DNA of 64,000 nucleotides, from contig CAJNOL010001357.1 of the NCBI GenBank assembly GCA_905250125.1, forward strand, positions 1 through 64,000, given 5' to 3'. Positions 1-14,000 of this stretch are shown one piece after another. Made by a program: the position numbers and the translations under genes. The stretch comes from Rotaria sordida. Taxonomy: Eukaryota > Rotifera > Eurotatoria > Philodinida > Philodinidae. Under the pieces are notes generated by a model that searched no databases, was not told the DNA's origin, and worked only from the letters and a program-made list of their open reading frames with translations. The stretch's first letter is position 1; each line of letters starts with the position of its first letter.

Positions 1-2058
1 AAATTACTCGTAACCGACTAACGATAGTAACGTAAAGATGTATGTAAGTTTTCTTATAAATTTTTTTTATAGAAGATCAATCTTTTATCTTTTATCGATA
101 AAGAATTGAATATATATTGTCATGACTCGATCTATATTTTTAACTAATAATGGATGAGTATTCGAGACAGAACTAGAAAAGTCACTCGACAAAGAACAAA
201 AGACAACCGCTATTCATATGAATCATAATTCAACTATGAATTATATTGACCAGCAATCGATTTTTTTTTCTCTTCCAATACAGATAGGCACACATCTATA
301 TATACATATATATACACAAGAATCCGTCATCTGGTCTCATTGTCAGGTAACCAAGCTGATGTATAGATGAAACTTTATAATAAGAACGAGAAGCAGTCAA
401 ATATCTTTATGTTACATACATAGTGATCTCTCATTTTCTTATATATGTATACTGAAGATGACCGTTTGATATGCATGTATGTAAGTATGCAAACGCTCTC
501 TCGTCCATGCTTACATCATCATATTGCTTCGCAATGAATGGTAGTGTTCTGTTGTCATTATCGTCGCCTTTCGGGGACATGCTTCTTCGTCTTCGTCTCT
601 CCCCTTAGATATATCTATATTCAAAAAGAGTTTGCACATATATATCGTGACAAAATGTGATTGATCTCTACGTGCATACAAACATTTAACATAAAGTGTA
701 TATATTTGTACAATATATGTTGATATATATATATATATATACGTATATATAAATATATGCACAATACAATACAACAGCGAAACAGTCTTTTTTTCTCGTA
801 TTTGTTGATAGTATAGTACATGTTCCTTGCACTATTGATACTGATTGATAATCATATTCTTTTCTGCCTTAAGTAGCACAATAAATGACACATTTCTATA
901 TTGTCCATTAGATTTTACAATTCAGTGTATATTTTTTATGTGAAATCGTGCGTATTCTCTTGATTTCTTCTTTTTTTTCGTACATTGAAAGTCAAGTAAG
1001 AAGAGTAATTTAATCACTTTGTTTCTTTTTCTTTCTTTTTCTTACTTTTTTTTTTCTTCAGGGACATTATATGAACAAAAGAAAAAGTAAAAGTACTCGA
1101 ATTAAAACAACATAGATTTCTTAATCATTAATCCTCTCGTAAATTCTATGAAAGTTCATTGTCGTGTATATCAATTCATTCGGACGCTCAAGGTTCTATC
1201 TATCAAAATGTCAATCCTCATCTATCTCAGTGGTAACTCATCGTATACATGCATATGTAGACGGCGAGACAAATCTCTTCCTTCCATTGCTTTTTTTTTT
1301 ATTTCTTTTTCATCTTCTTGTTTCTATTATATTGTTATTGTTATTACTCTTGCTGCTGAGTCTATTTCGAAGTATGATCTATTGTCTCATTCACATGAAA
1401 GCTCAAAAGGTTAACTGAAATGTGGCTTCATGTGATGGCAATAATTGTTCATTATTATTCTTCTCACTTTCTCTTTCTTTTCTTTCAATCGATTATGTGA
1501 TTAATGATAGTTTCTACGATTCGTGACCTTTTCTTTTTTTTTAAATGTCCAAATTGTTATTGACAAATTTTTATAAATATCTACTATGATATATTGATAA
1601 AGTCTGTTAGCACTTCTTTTATGATTATTAATTTGTGGAATAATATCGACCAACGACAAAAAAAGAATCTTTCGTTTCTTTTATCAACCTTGAATGAAGG
1701 TTGTTGCCTGTCGTTCTATTCATTTTATATACATTTTCTTTTTCTTTTTCTCATTCCTTTGCATATTTCATTTTTTCTTCATAGGAAAATTTAGTTACAT
1801 AGACAACTGTTGCGTCATATTAATGACCATTCAGTAACATTCAGATCAATTCATCAATCGATCTTGTTTGATCATCACACGCATTTGCACCCACTGTGTA
1901 GTTTTGTTGCTGCTAGTAATGATGACATCATCGTCATTATTATGATCATCTTCTATGTTTCTTTTTCTGTTTTCTTGCTCATTATCAATATTAATACCAG
2001 AGAAATTTATGTTTATATTTGACCAATATTTTATTCTTTATTCTATATTATATTTTAG
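1..2058. other. No coding gene seen; upstream of the SH2 gene
   Basis: Both strands hold only short, compositionally biased open frames rich in Tyr, Ile, Phe and Ser, typical of chance ORFs in AT-rich DNA. TA-rich microsatellite runs lie near 300-320 and 725-760, and pyrimidine tracts near 1020-1060. A splice acceptor (tattttag) ends at 2058, eight bases before the SH2 gene's start codon. Either an untranslated first exon lies upstream here or the acceptor receives a spliced leader; I cannot place such an exon. Confidence 0.5.
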
Positions 2059-2066
2059 GTTATGTT

Positions 2067-4102
2067 ATGTCGACTGTTTGCTGTTTAACTATACCATCAA
2101 ATAATTATTCATTGCTATCACCTTCATCACTATCGAATTCAATTGACAGAAGAGAAGAGCAACAGAAACGAGTCGAAACAGAGGAAGAAAATTACAGTAT
2201 CATTTTGAACCAACACTTACCATCAATGACATATTCAAATAATTTACCAATATCTACACGATTTTTACAGCAGCAACAACAACAACCATTGCTTCTTGTT
2301 ACTGAAGAAGCAGAAATATTAGATATTGATAATCAAAATGATAATGATAAACTTCTTCTTCCTCGTTCAACACGTTCACTTAAACGACGTACAACGTTAT
2401 TTGAAAAGAGTCGAGACTGGGTAATACTTTTTTTTTGTTTGTAAAATTTTGTTTCTTTTTCTAAAATAATATTTCTGTTATTTTTTTTTTTGTTAGGCAC
2501 GACGTCTTATAACTCTTCATAGAGCTCGTCGTAATGCAATATCAAATGAAAAGATTCGTGAAACATGTTATGAATCAAATATAAAACATTCAATAAGAAA
2601 AAATTCTTATCATGAATCATTATATAATTATCCGAAAAATTTTGATGAAGATGGTTATTTATCTCCAATGGAAATTCAAGCTAAAGTAAAAAAAAGCATT
2701 TTTTTTAGAAATATAATTATTTCATAAATAGAGAATATTCTTTTTAGCTTGATAATATTTCTCAACAGAATCATTCATCTTGTTCAAAATCATCAAATAA
2801 TTCTTCTGATCAACAATTAATTGTTTATTCTCATAGTGGTTCAGATTTAGCACAATCTATTTATCGTTGTCATGGTCCAGTTATTCAATCATCTACCTCA
2901 CCATGTACATGTCAACAACAACAACGATTACCATCGTCATCTTTTGTATCAGAATTTCATAAATCTCTTTCAATTGTTGATTATATAGATTTTGATGTAT
3001 CTGAAACATCAACATCATCAAAACAAGATGATGATGATAATGATCCAGTTGAGTATTTAAAATATTTATTTAATGAAAATAATAAAAAAGAACAAGAACA
3101 ACATGGAAATTTTATTCGTCGTACACCACGTCGTTCAACGAATACATCATCAATATCAGCTGATTCAGGTTATTACGATATATCAATACCATCATCAAAA
3201 TTAATACCTGTACATTTAATATCATGTACATTAATACCGGTGAATGTTACAAGAACAAAATCAATGGATATACATTGTTTAGCATGTACATGTCCATCAT
3301 CAACATATTTTTCCAATAAAACTGAACGACGACGACGACGAAAATCTTCTACATATTCATCACATTCACATCCACATCGAACTTATTCTCGACAACATAT
3401 GGATATACTTGAGAATGAGATTAGTAATCATTGTACATGTAATAATAAGTATTATTCTACAATGACAATATTTCCAACATTATCTGTATCTTCACCTATG
3501 GGAACTATATCTACAACAAAGATAGATGTTAATAATAAGGATGATTATTATAATAAACAACAACAACAAAAAAGACATTTGAAAAAAAAACGCACAAGTC
3601 TTTTAAAGTTTGTTTATTTATATACAAAGTAATAGATTTTAAATAAAAAATTCTTTTTTTTTCTTTGTCTTTAGACTTCCAACACTAAATGATGATTTAA
3701 CATCTGTATCACGTTGGTATAAACCAAATCTTGAAAGGTAAAATCAAAAAAAAAAAACAAAGCAAATAATTAAGATTATTATTCTTATTTGTTTTTTTTT
3801 TGTTTTGTAGAGATGCTGTATGTCAAGCTTTACAATCAGCTGATTATGGTGCATTTATTCTACGTAATAGTACAACACATCTTGATTGTTATGCTCTTTC
3901 AGTTAAAGTACCAAAATTTACACATGAATCAAATATAGCTCATTATCTTATTGAAAGAATTGTTCATAATGATTCTATTGGTTATCGTATTAAAGGAACA
4001 ATGAAACAATTTCCAACACTTCTTTCATTATTAACTCATCATTCAGTTATGCCAGAAATTTTACCTATAACACTTAATCTTAATGAAATACTTTCTATTT
4101 AA
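2067..4102 (+). CDS. SH2-domain protein with a tensin-type SH2 at its C-terminus
   Basis: Five exons are joined in phase: 2067-2420, 2497-2685, 2748-3607, 3675-3738 and 3811-4102 (stop TAA). The start is the ATG at 2067, eight bases after an acceptor. The first ~470 residues are low complexity (Ser, Thr, Gln, Asn; DDDD, QQQQ and RRRRR runs) and give no family. The last ~115 residues form an SH2 domain: it opens with RWYKPNLERD, has the phosphotyrosine-binding Arg in AFILRNS, then YALSVKVPK, HYLIERIV, GYRIKG and LLSLLTHHSVMPEILP. The WYKP opening and the HSVMP ending are closest to tensin SH2 domains. Tensins link phosphotyrosine signalling to actin and integrins and carry a PTB domain after the SH2. 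Here translation stops about 10 residues past the SH2 and no PTB, C1 or phosphatase region is visible. The domain call is secure; placing it in the tensin family rather than among other adaptors is inference. Confidence 0.85.
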
Positions 4103-6152
4103 TAGTCATAGTTTATATATACATATATAGTTATGCGTAGAAACAGTGAATTGAATATGTGTATGCTGTCATTTTTTTTTTGTTGTGTTTTTGATACATT
4201 GACAAATTTTCTGCTGTATCTATTTGTGCTTTTGAAAAACAAAGAAAACAATTATTTATCTTGCTATAATTTGAAATATTTTTGCATCGATAAACTCTAT
4301 AACTAGGTAATTCTATATATCAAAAAAAGTTCTTGTTTTTTTTTTCTACTATACGATATGAATATAATTAAAATAGACATTGTATTAAATGAAAACAAAG
4401 ATGTAAGATAATCTAAATTCATTTTGTAAATAAATTGATTATATCAATGATAAAATGATGTTTTGAAAGGTTATTCTTAGATTCTTTTCAAATTACATAA
4501 AGAAATCTCTAGTACAATCGAAGGTTTTTTTTTTTATTAGATTATCTTGATCTTTGGATAATTGTGTGAGATTTATAGATTTTTAAATACGATGAAACAA
4601 TAAATAAACATATGTGCAGAGAATTTTTTCGGGAGTAGGTAAGCCAAGCCACTTTTGAAATAGAGCCAAGTCATTTTTGCCATCTTTTTTTATTTTCTTC
4701 TTATTTTTATAAAGAATGGTAACAACAAATTTTTCATATCGTGATATCTTGTTCGTAGTTTTTATGCACAAAAAACACAATAAGAGCTGTTCTATATAAA
4801 ATAAAATGACGCAACAACTATAACCTTATCAGTAAAATAAAGGTAGCAAAATCAACTCTTATATTTTACACAGTTCCACAAGACAATAAAACATTAGTTT
4901 TTATAAACAAAAAAAAAACTTAAACTTAAAGTTGTTTTACAAGCAAAATATATTTATTAACATTTAAATAAATGCTTTATGACGTTTTAAAGATGTTAAA
5001 ATGCAATTATTAACTTGTAAAAACTTTGAATGATGCAATCTCATAAAAAGATCATTTTGAAAAAACACATGTTCAATAGGTGGGACATGTAGTAAGAGTA
5101 CACATGATTTTTCTAGCAAGTTTATTAAGAGATTGATATGATTTAAATATCATTGATTAAATTATTCTGAAATTGATTTCAATGTTGACTTATCAACTTT
5201 TGTTTTTTCGACGAATGACTCGTGTCTGAATTACGACTTGGACTCACTCATCCCTGAATGTCTCTTGATGTAGGTGTAGTTTTGATAAGAAGCGAAAAGA
5301 AAAACAACCCCATGTGAAATAGCTCATGACTTTTATTATCATTAAATCATATGAATATTTTTTTTTTGTCATGAAAAGAATATATCTGATACCGGATGAT
5401 ACAACTGCTTTTCTCATGTCTGAATGAATGTTCGACATATCAAAATGGACATTTTTTTAAATATAGAATAAATAACTCACTTTTAATTGATTTTAAAATA
5501 AAACTCGAATCTATATCGATCTATTCATAGATAATAAAATATAATTTGTAAACTTTTCTTCGAGTATGCTCTTCAGAAAATGATTAATTTTAAACATTAA
5601 TATCACACTTATGTTCAGAAAATATAGTTAATATACGATTGATTAAAGGAATCTCTTGATATTTATTAATCATTCTTGTGTTTAAACTTTGTTTGTAAAA
5701 ATGTCATCTTCTGACAATTAACTCCATAATCGTCTGACAGCTAGAGGCATGTTTAATCTCGATCTCACCTATCTCTAATCATAGCTCTTTTCCATCTTCT
5801 AAACAGATTTTTTTTCTCTCTGCTTATCTTTCTTATGATAGATATTCTTCAGAAATAGTGTCTTGTCATCTTGTTAAATGATTATATTTTAGACTAAATG
5901 TTGTATCATCCATTGATGTTTAACTTAAATTTTACTTTGTGTTATGTGAATAATTACATATAAAAAAGTACATATTTCTTCAATCTGTCATTTAAAATTC
6001 GGAAAGCCTTACATTCGAAAAAAAAAATACATAAAAAGATTTTTGATTATTCACAGAACTTTAAAAAAAAACAAAAATACAATAGAGAGAGATTATCTTA
6101 TAATACAATACATTAACATTTTATCAAATAAAATGAAAAATTCTACATATTA
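4103..6152. other. Intergenic, no gene recognised
   Basis: This is the 3' flank of the SH2 gene (possible AATAAA-type signal near 4427) followed by AT-rich sequence with short non-conserved frames on both strands. I saw no RNA gene, repeat array or transposon end. Confidence 0.5.
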
Positions 6153-6527
6153 TCATGCTATAGTTGCCAAACGAAAGTCTGCCTCTTGATCTTCATTTAC
6201 AATTGTTATACTCTCACAACCATCATTAGATGAATCATATTCAGAATCACGTCTTAAACCTGTACGTTCAATACAACGTGGATTTGTATTTCTCATTCGT
6301 TTTAATGATGTCCATTTTTCTAAAACGCGTTGACGTCGATGAATACCAATAGCTGTAAGAAGTACTATAACTATAACTATACATGACAATGGTATTGCAT
6401 AAGATAAAATACGTGTCATATCATTAATATCATCATACGATTGAGTTGTTCTAGTATACTGTGATTCATATATTGTCGATGTTGTCAAATTTTGAATATT
6501 TTTGTATAATTTATTATTGTTATTCAT
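6153..6527 (-). CDS. Small single-pass membrane protein, unknown family
   Basis: An intronless 124-codon frame whose codon use resembles that of the recognised genes. An Asn/Thr/Tyr-rich polar N-terminus of ~40 residues is followed by one strong membrane segment (about residues 40-61, LSYAIPLSCIVIVIVLLTAI). A basic stop-transfer stretch (HRRQR...KWTSLKRMR) comes next, then an acidic tail ending EDQEADFRLATIA. There is no cleavable signal peptide, so a type III (N-out, C-in) orientation is likely from the positive charges after the helix. No conserved domain is recognised. It might be the last exon of a longer gene, but an ATG precedes the frame and no acceptor is obvious at its start. Confidence 0.55.
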   Translation of the reverse strand: MNNNNKLYKNIQNLTTSTIYESQYTRTTQSYDDINDMTRILSYAIPLSCIVIVIVLLTAIGIHRRQRVLEKWTSLKRMRNTNPRCIERTGLRRDSEYDSSNDGCESITIVNEDQEADFRLATIA

Positions 6528-9500
6528 CTTTATAATTACAAAACAACAAAAGAAAAGATTTAAATACTAAAAAAAAAAAAAAAACTTCAGTTATATTATA
6601 TTGACTTAGATAACTTCTTTTTATCTTGGGTCAGTTGTTTATCTTTTTCCTTCTTGTTTTGAAATGATGACAATATGGTTGCAATATCGTGTAAGATTTG
6701 CTTACATATAAAGGTTCTTTTGTATTTTTATTCGTGTTGTCATGATGTTACAAGCATTTTTCTTTTTGTATTTTTAGTATTCAAATTTAGATGATGTAAA
6801 CAAAAAAAAAATATTCAATTGCCTAAGCAAAAAACAAATATCGACAGAATTAGTTTGAAAATTATCGTAGATTTTATTTTATTTTTTTTTATCATTTATT
6901 TATCAAATTGACGTCATACGGTCTCATCATATCCTGACACCATGTTAAAAAGATTATGTAATGATAGTGGGACAAATAGTTTGCTCTGGAATCGAGGTAA
7001 ATTATACTACTGTCAAAGGTTAAAAAGGTGTTGATACTGAATTGTGTTTATTGTCAGAGTTTATATGCCTAGAAAATATTACCAAGAACAAAATTTGTCA
7101 TTATTTTTCTTTGATAAAAATTTCATCTCACTGAACCCAGCGACCCAGCAAGATGAGATCAGAATAGGAGAGAGTATTTTCGAAAATCAGAAAAACATTT
7201 TATCTGATGTATTAATATTTCGAGATAGTCGTAATTGGATGAATGTACTGTAAATCTTTTCTGCAGTGAGATTTATGCTAAAATATCGTTGCTTTCGATC
7301 GATTTGTACATAACAGTTAAACTCTAAGAAAAATTTCTAAGTTTATACAAAAGTCAAAACCATTTACTGTCTAATAAACATTAGTTTAGAATTCCATCAT
7401 GTCTTATGGATCTTTCTAGCACAAAATATTTGAGTATTTAGGTCAAAAATGTTTCTCAATCATTTTCGATGTTGAAAATGGTCACGTTTGCAATAACTGT
7501 CAACAAATGTAATGAATATCGAATTTCATGAGAAATTCAACCTTGTACTATATTTTCAAAACATAGACACGTTTATTTGGCTTCCGAAGGTGACACTAAT
7601 TTTTTTTTAATATTTGAAGGTTTGCGCTATCGGATAATTCACGTAGGTATTCCTGTCTTGATGACGAAATTTTCAAAATTTTTTCAAGATTATTTATTAT
7701 TGACGAAATTAATAAAGTTGATGTAGTTATTTGAGAATTTGCAATGAATGAGTTTGAATTCTGTTATCTGAAAAAATCTAGACACATTAAAAACACGTTC
7801 GAATTATCGTAGAGAGTAATGAAGTTTTTCGATAATAATTTCAATCACTATAAAATAGTCCTAGCACATACAGTCTTCACAATATCGGTGAAAAGTGTAA
7901 GTCTAAATCTTCGAAAATGAAAGAAAGATGCAATCGGAATTCCCTCAAAATCAAGGAGAATTGATTAAAAATTTTCTCCAAAATTATACAAAGCTTCAAT
8001 CAAACTTTGAAAACCAAGAGGGAGTACTGCACCACCTATTCGCGCTACCACTCAATGAATCCAAGTTTGTGTGAAACATGATCGTAAAGAAGTGTTAAAG
8101 TATAGAAGTGAAAATTTGAATCCTACCACCACAAGTCGTGACGGACGTTGATATACGATTACAAACCATATATCAATTACGTCTCATTATACTATATGAA
8201 CTGCATTCTTATTGCATTTCTAGAGGATTAAATAAAAGGATGATGAAGAAATATATCCGAAAAGAGATACAATAAAGTAATCTCTCCGTGATTAGCAATA
8301 GCAACAACATCATGTTTCACATTTTAATCTCGCTGAGGTTGCGCGAACAACTTTATAATCATGCACATAATCAAAAAACAAAAGTGAAATCATTAAAATC
8401 AAAAGAATTTGTTATTAAAATAATTACATTTCTTGTCTGTAATTCTTTTCTAATTGATAATAAAGAGAATTTAATTTTCATTTAAAATTCAAAAGAATAG
8501 CATTATCATTATCAAGACAAAATATATACCTTTATTCATAAGAATACTATTATTTATCATTAGTTATGAGCTAGATTACACAAAAAAAAATTTACTACAG
8601 ATCAAATTTCTTCATTTTTTTTTTTATTCAAGTGCAATACTCTTCAATCTTCTTGTTAACGACATGTGTGTAATAAATTTTTATTCTAAAGAACATTCAA
8701 TGAGATTTTAAATCGATTAAAAAAAACATCGATCACATAATACATTATATGAAATTGATATCAAATTATAAAAAAAAAATAGCAACTTCGTACAAAAACA
8801 TAATTTTTGTTTATACTAATCTTCAATGAAGAAAATGATCCCATACGCTTTAAATAAATTAAGAAAAAACCACGTCAATCTATGGATATATTTGCATATA
8901 TATTTATTAAATACAGATTAAAAATATGTGAAAGCATCTTTTTCTTTTCAGAAATTGAATTATTTGTTTTTTTTTTTCTCAACATTGTAAAAAATTTTCT
9001 TTAATTAAAATAAAAATATAGTTCAATAATATTAGTTTTTTTTTCTTTTGTTATTATAAACATGTAATTATTTGAATCATATCACATTATGATAAAGAAA
9101 AAAGTGCACAAAGTAAATCGATGATTTACACATTTAATACCTTGGTGTCTTTTCTTTTCATTGACAAAAGTTTCAATTTTCTTTTTCTCTTACCTCTATT
9201 ATTATCGTTCTTCGTACCTCAGTACGTTTTAACATTTCTTTTTTTTTTTGCTATCGCTCTTTTTTTTTCTTCTTTTCTACACGTGTCAAAGGAAAAAAAA
9301 CTTAGGAAGGAATATATGGAGTCTTGTCGTTGTCGACAGCGCCATTTCATCCAAAATAAAGTTATACAACAAGAAAAAGAATAACATGATCAATTTCGTT
9401 GACCTTTTAGGTCTCATCCATGGTCGATAGTATGTATGTTCACTTTTTTTTCGGACAGATAGTATGGAACGAATAGAAAATGATGGTAAATTTCATTTAA

Positions 9501-11006
9501 TTATTTCTGTTTGATCTCTGGTCTTTTTGCGTAACATGTGTATAGTATTTTTTTTTTATGAGTGAAAAGGTGAATCATATTGTGTCTCAAAATGTGTATG
9601 TGAAGAATTTCACTACTCGATTTTATTCTACCTGATTACACCGGTATGAGTAAGTTTTTTGCGCTTTTTTTTTCCTCGCCTATCGTTGCTTTTTTTTGTA
9701 TAAATGTTCTGAAATTAGATGGTCGATCATATAAATTAAATAGAAAATGCTAAGTAACGGTCAGTCTTTTTTTTTTTATAGATACGACATTTACAATGTG
9801 TTGATTTACTTCAATTAAATAAATAGTTGAGAAAAGCTCGATTGTCTATAATTGAAAATGGATCAACGGTATATTGTATGACGATATTATTTACCTTGAT
9901 CAATCGTGTCGTATCTTTTGATTTATTATTGTAGATTTCCGGTAGAGATTTCCTTTATCATCATTTTTATGTGAATAAAATTGTTTCTGTCTCAAAAGTT
10001 AAAAGTGAAACGATAATATAAAGTTTATGTATAGAGAAATTATTCTATTATAATATTAATTTATTTCAATATGTATTCTATCAAGAAAAGAATTAACATT
10101 TGTCTTAACTATTGGTAGATGTCATTGATTTTAATTGCAAAGAGGTTATGATTTGATTGATCTATTTCATCGATCATCAAATATATTTCTTATTTGAATA
10201 ATTTAAAATTAAAAAAGAAAACATTTCTATGCAGATGTATTTTCTTTTTCATCCTTTTACAAATATCAACATTGATGAATCTGAAATTTATTGGTTACAT
10301 GATTAGTGATTGATTTGTTTGTTAACATCATTATACATTTCAAGAAAAAAAACAAAAAAAAAGAAGCAACGACCATGTCTATGTATATATCGTGTCCCAA
10401 TGTGTCGTCATTCAATGACAAGATCATTCGAAGAAAATGTTATTTTTCTTTTGTCTTTTCATCATTATGAGTGACACATTTTACAAATAGCTTCTACGCT
10501 TTTCTTGTTTAATACATTGTGCAAATGTTCATCACATGGCTCATTGGACATTCTGAAGGACAAAAAATACATGTGCACGTTTGCATTGAGAAAAGAGAAA
10601 AAAACATGCATTATTCTTTAAAAAAAAAAAAGCTTTTGTAGTATGTACGTGTAGAGATATAGGTAGGGTGACATTCACATCATTGGTGACCCTCGACCAC
10701 TCTCTACAACAAAAGAATGAAGAGAAAATATGAACTCTATGTGTACATGTCGCCAACAAAAAAAAAAAGTAGGAGTGTTTTTGTTCATTGAACGATACGA
10801 GACAGAAAGAGAGAAAAAGGTACAGATGTGTACATAATGTTTGTTCATCAAGATGAGAATGAGCAAATGAGAAAAGGAAAAAAAAGGAAACAGCAGCAAA
10901 AAAAACAGTAGTAGGCTAAGAGTTCATCATCATCATTAGTCTTCTTTTCTTTTGGTGCGTGTATATATGTGATTGCTCAATCTTATTTATAATATGTCTA
11001 TTGCAG
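6528..11006. other. Gene-poor 4.5-kb interval
   Basis: Only short biased ORFs occur on either strand, for example the Phe/Leu-rich frame near 9120-9430 and the His/Phe-rich minus frames near 10540-10900. The 7250-8280 stretch is less AT-biased than its surroundings, which would fit an old decayed insertion, but I could not find its ends. A splice acceptor (tctattgcag) ends at 11006, immediately before the MYND gene's ATG. Confidence 0.45.
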
Positions 11007-14000
11007 ATGGGTACTATCGACTCTTGGTCATCGATTGAGGCAATTATAAAACAACGTTTGGAAATGAATGAAATTGATCGACGTTATTGTGCCGTATGTG
11101 GTCGACAAGGTCCATCATTGTCACGTTGTTTCGGTTGTCAGATGGTTTATTATTGTGGTGAAGAACATCAAATTGAAGATTGGTCTAAAGAACATGCTCA
11201 AAAATGTACACAATTAGAATGGGTTGCATTAGGAGAATTCGTTCAAGCTTTACCAGCTCAACCACCATTACCAAATATTGGTGATAAATGGTCATTATCA
11301 TTAAAAGAAATTAATAATTGGAAGAGTTGGTTTTCTATACGAACAAATATTGTTAATTTAGCTAATAATACAGCAAATGTTTTGAAAAATCTTATACATT
11401 TAACCGATAAACGACAACCCACTCATCAAAGTAAATCATTGTAGTTTTTTATTTTTAAATTAACAATAGGTGTTAATTGATTTTTTTGTGTTTGGTCACA
11501 CTTCTATATATCTGTATTATAGATTAGTATATCATATTGACACATATATGTTGAAAAGGATAAGACTTGATGTGGAAAGCTCATTATATATACATATAGA
11601 TATATAACAACTTTTGACTTCTATATATGTATTTCTTTTGTACTCTTTTTCTAGATGCAGTTGATGGTCTACTTGCGGCAGTAACTGATATTTTAACGCA
11701 TGTTCTTACAATTGGAAAGGCTGTATTTTATTTTGGCCTTCAACCAAATAATCGTCCTCTTGTCATTCATATACTTAGTGGCTTTAACAAAATGGATCTT
11801 GTCGGCAATAACCAATCATCGCCAAATTTACCCGCTCGTTTTCATGAACTACTCAATATGTTTCCCGATAATAAAGTAAGTGTACTGTTGAGATACAGAA
11901 AATAAGAGCACTTGTCTTTGTATATTGACTTAGTCGCTTGATGATTATATAATCATAAAGACGAGAAAGAGAGAGAGAAGTAAAAAAAAAATGATTGTGT
12001 AGACTATAACATGTTTGTGTCAATTATCTATTTCGAATCTGTATGCCTAGGTAGGAGACAATTCAAAAGGATCATTTTAATTGCGAAAAATGAGAATGTC
12101 GTAATCATAGTAAGAAAGACTATTGACAAAAACATTATCTATCTTTTTTCTATTCACATAACTCAATGAATGATTGCCAAATAACTATCACCAATATTGT
12201 ATGCGTGCAATATGATAAAAATCATTGCTTACTAGCCCGGCTGTTATTTTTGCCTATCGTGTCGTTCATGCACATACGATTATACATTTATATATGTATA
12301 CATAGTGTGTAGAATGCAGTCAGGCAAAATAAAAGATTATCGATCATCTTGATCAACAAAATATGCATAAGTAAGATGGAAATGATATTTATCTGTCTGT
12401 ATAGGGTGTTGAACTAGTTATTGTGATCGGTGACGATTACCAAGACGACATAGACGACTCGTCTATACCACATGCCAAACTCAAGTATGTATATTTCTAT
12501 TCATTTCTTTATTTTTTTTTCTTCGACATTTGTCTATTAATAATAGACCCGATAGATTGATTATAACAACTACTGGTAAAGGTCGTCTTCTTGACACATT
12601 TGAAGAAAAACGTTTACAACAATCAATAGCTGATCTTCTTGTTTATTTTAATGCTGCACATCTTTTTCTGGTATATATGTATATATATGTTATTATTATT
12701 TAAATAATGTTAATTAGTTTTTTTTTCTTTCTATATATATATATATATATATGTTTATAGTCAGCAAATAGAGAAGAATTAAAATCAATGCTTAGTAGGC
12801 AACGTCCAACATTATTAACATTTGAAGATCAGGAAGAATTTCATCAAGCACAAAGATATTTATCAACACAAGGTGTGAATATTCAACATGCAGGAACTAA
12901 TCAATTTAGGTATATTTGAAGCAAGACAAAAAAAACGTTACATGTAAAAAAAATTCTATATATACATATATATTAATTTCTTTAGTTCCTTGATTATTCG
13001 ACAACGTTCAAACAAACCAAACGCAACTTATTCAACAAATAGCTATCAAATATTATTGAATACAATGACTATTAATAGTACTGCTGAAAGAAATGATGAA
13101 AATTCTTCATTATTATTATCTCATCAACGTTCTCATCAATCTTCCATTGGTATTCAATATGGTCATTCGCAACAACAACAACAACTGCAGTTCAATCCCG
13201 GTTTGAAACAGGTCAATGGTAAAACACATATTGAATCTCTTTCGTCGTCGCCGTTGTCACATAATACGCAAGCAAACAACAATGGGACACTACTAGACAT
13301 AAACGCTCACATAGGTATAATTTGATGAATAGAGTTCGAGAGACAGATGTATGAGCGTGCATTATATTAATGTTCGTTCTTTTTTCTTTCTTTCTTTCTT
13401 TTTTTTCTCTTCCTTAGTTTCGACCGCGAATACAACTACTACTGTTCAACCATTGGTACGATCAAATAATAATATACGTCAACCTACTCTAGTACAGCGA
13501 CGGCATCATTCTCCACCTACATCAACATCAACATCTCCTGCTATTAATACAACGACTGCTGAGATGATGACTACTACTGACATAGTCAGGTATTATTACT
13601 ATTATTATTATCAATATGAAATAGATCAAAGATTATTAATATTTATAATTATATATTTTTTTTTTCAAATAGAACTGATCATAAACCACAACCAAAACCA
13701 CGTTCATCTCTAGTCAAAACAGTGAATAAAGATACAGATGCAATAACATCACAAATAAATGGTAATCTAATTCAACGTATTAAACCATTTTTTGAACAAT
13801 CATCACAAGAACCAAAAATTATCAAACAACAACAACAACAACAACGTCAATCTGCTTCAATTCCTTATACATATCAAAAAGGAACTACGACCAAAGCTAC
13901 ATGTCTTGATGATATTATTTCATCCCGAGTATGAATATTTATAAGATATATGAAAGAGTAGACATTGATTATTTATTTTAGAATGCATATGCTATATCGT

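Noticed and set aside
511..821. Two overlapping minus-strand ORFs rich in Tyr/Ile near a TA microsatellite
   Set aside because: Composition follows the TA repeat; overlapping frames and no conserved pattern.
1148..2022. Several plus-strand ORFs of 66-88 codons upstream of the SH2 gene
   Set aside because: Phe/Ser/Leu-rich chance frames from pyrimidine tracts; codon use unlike the real genes.
7044..7253. 69-codon ORF (MFIVRVYMPRK...)
   Set aside because: No domain, no splice context and no matching neighbours; likely chance.
9121..9430. Overlapping hydrophobic ORFs that look like membrane proteins
   Set aside because: Driven by T-rich runs; overlapping frames give the same bias.
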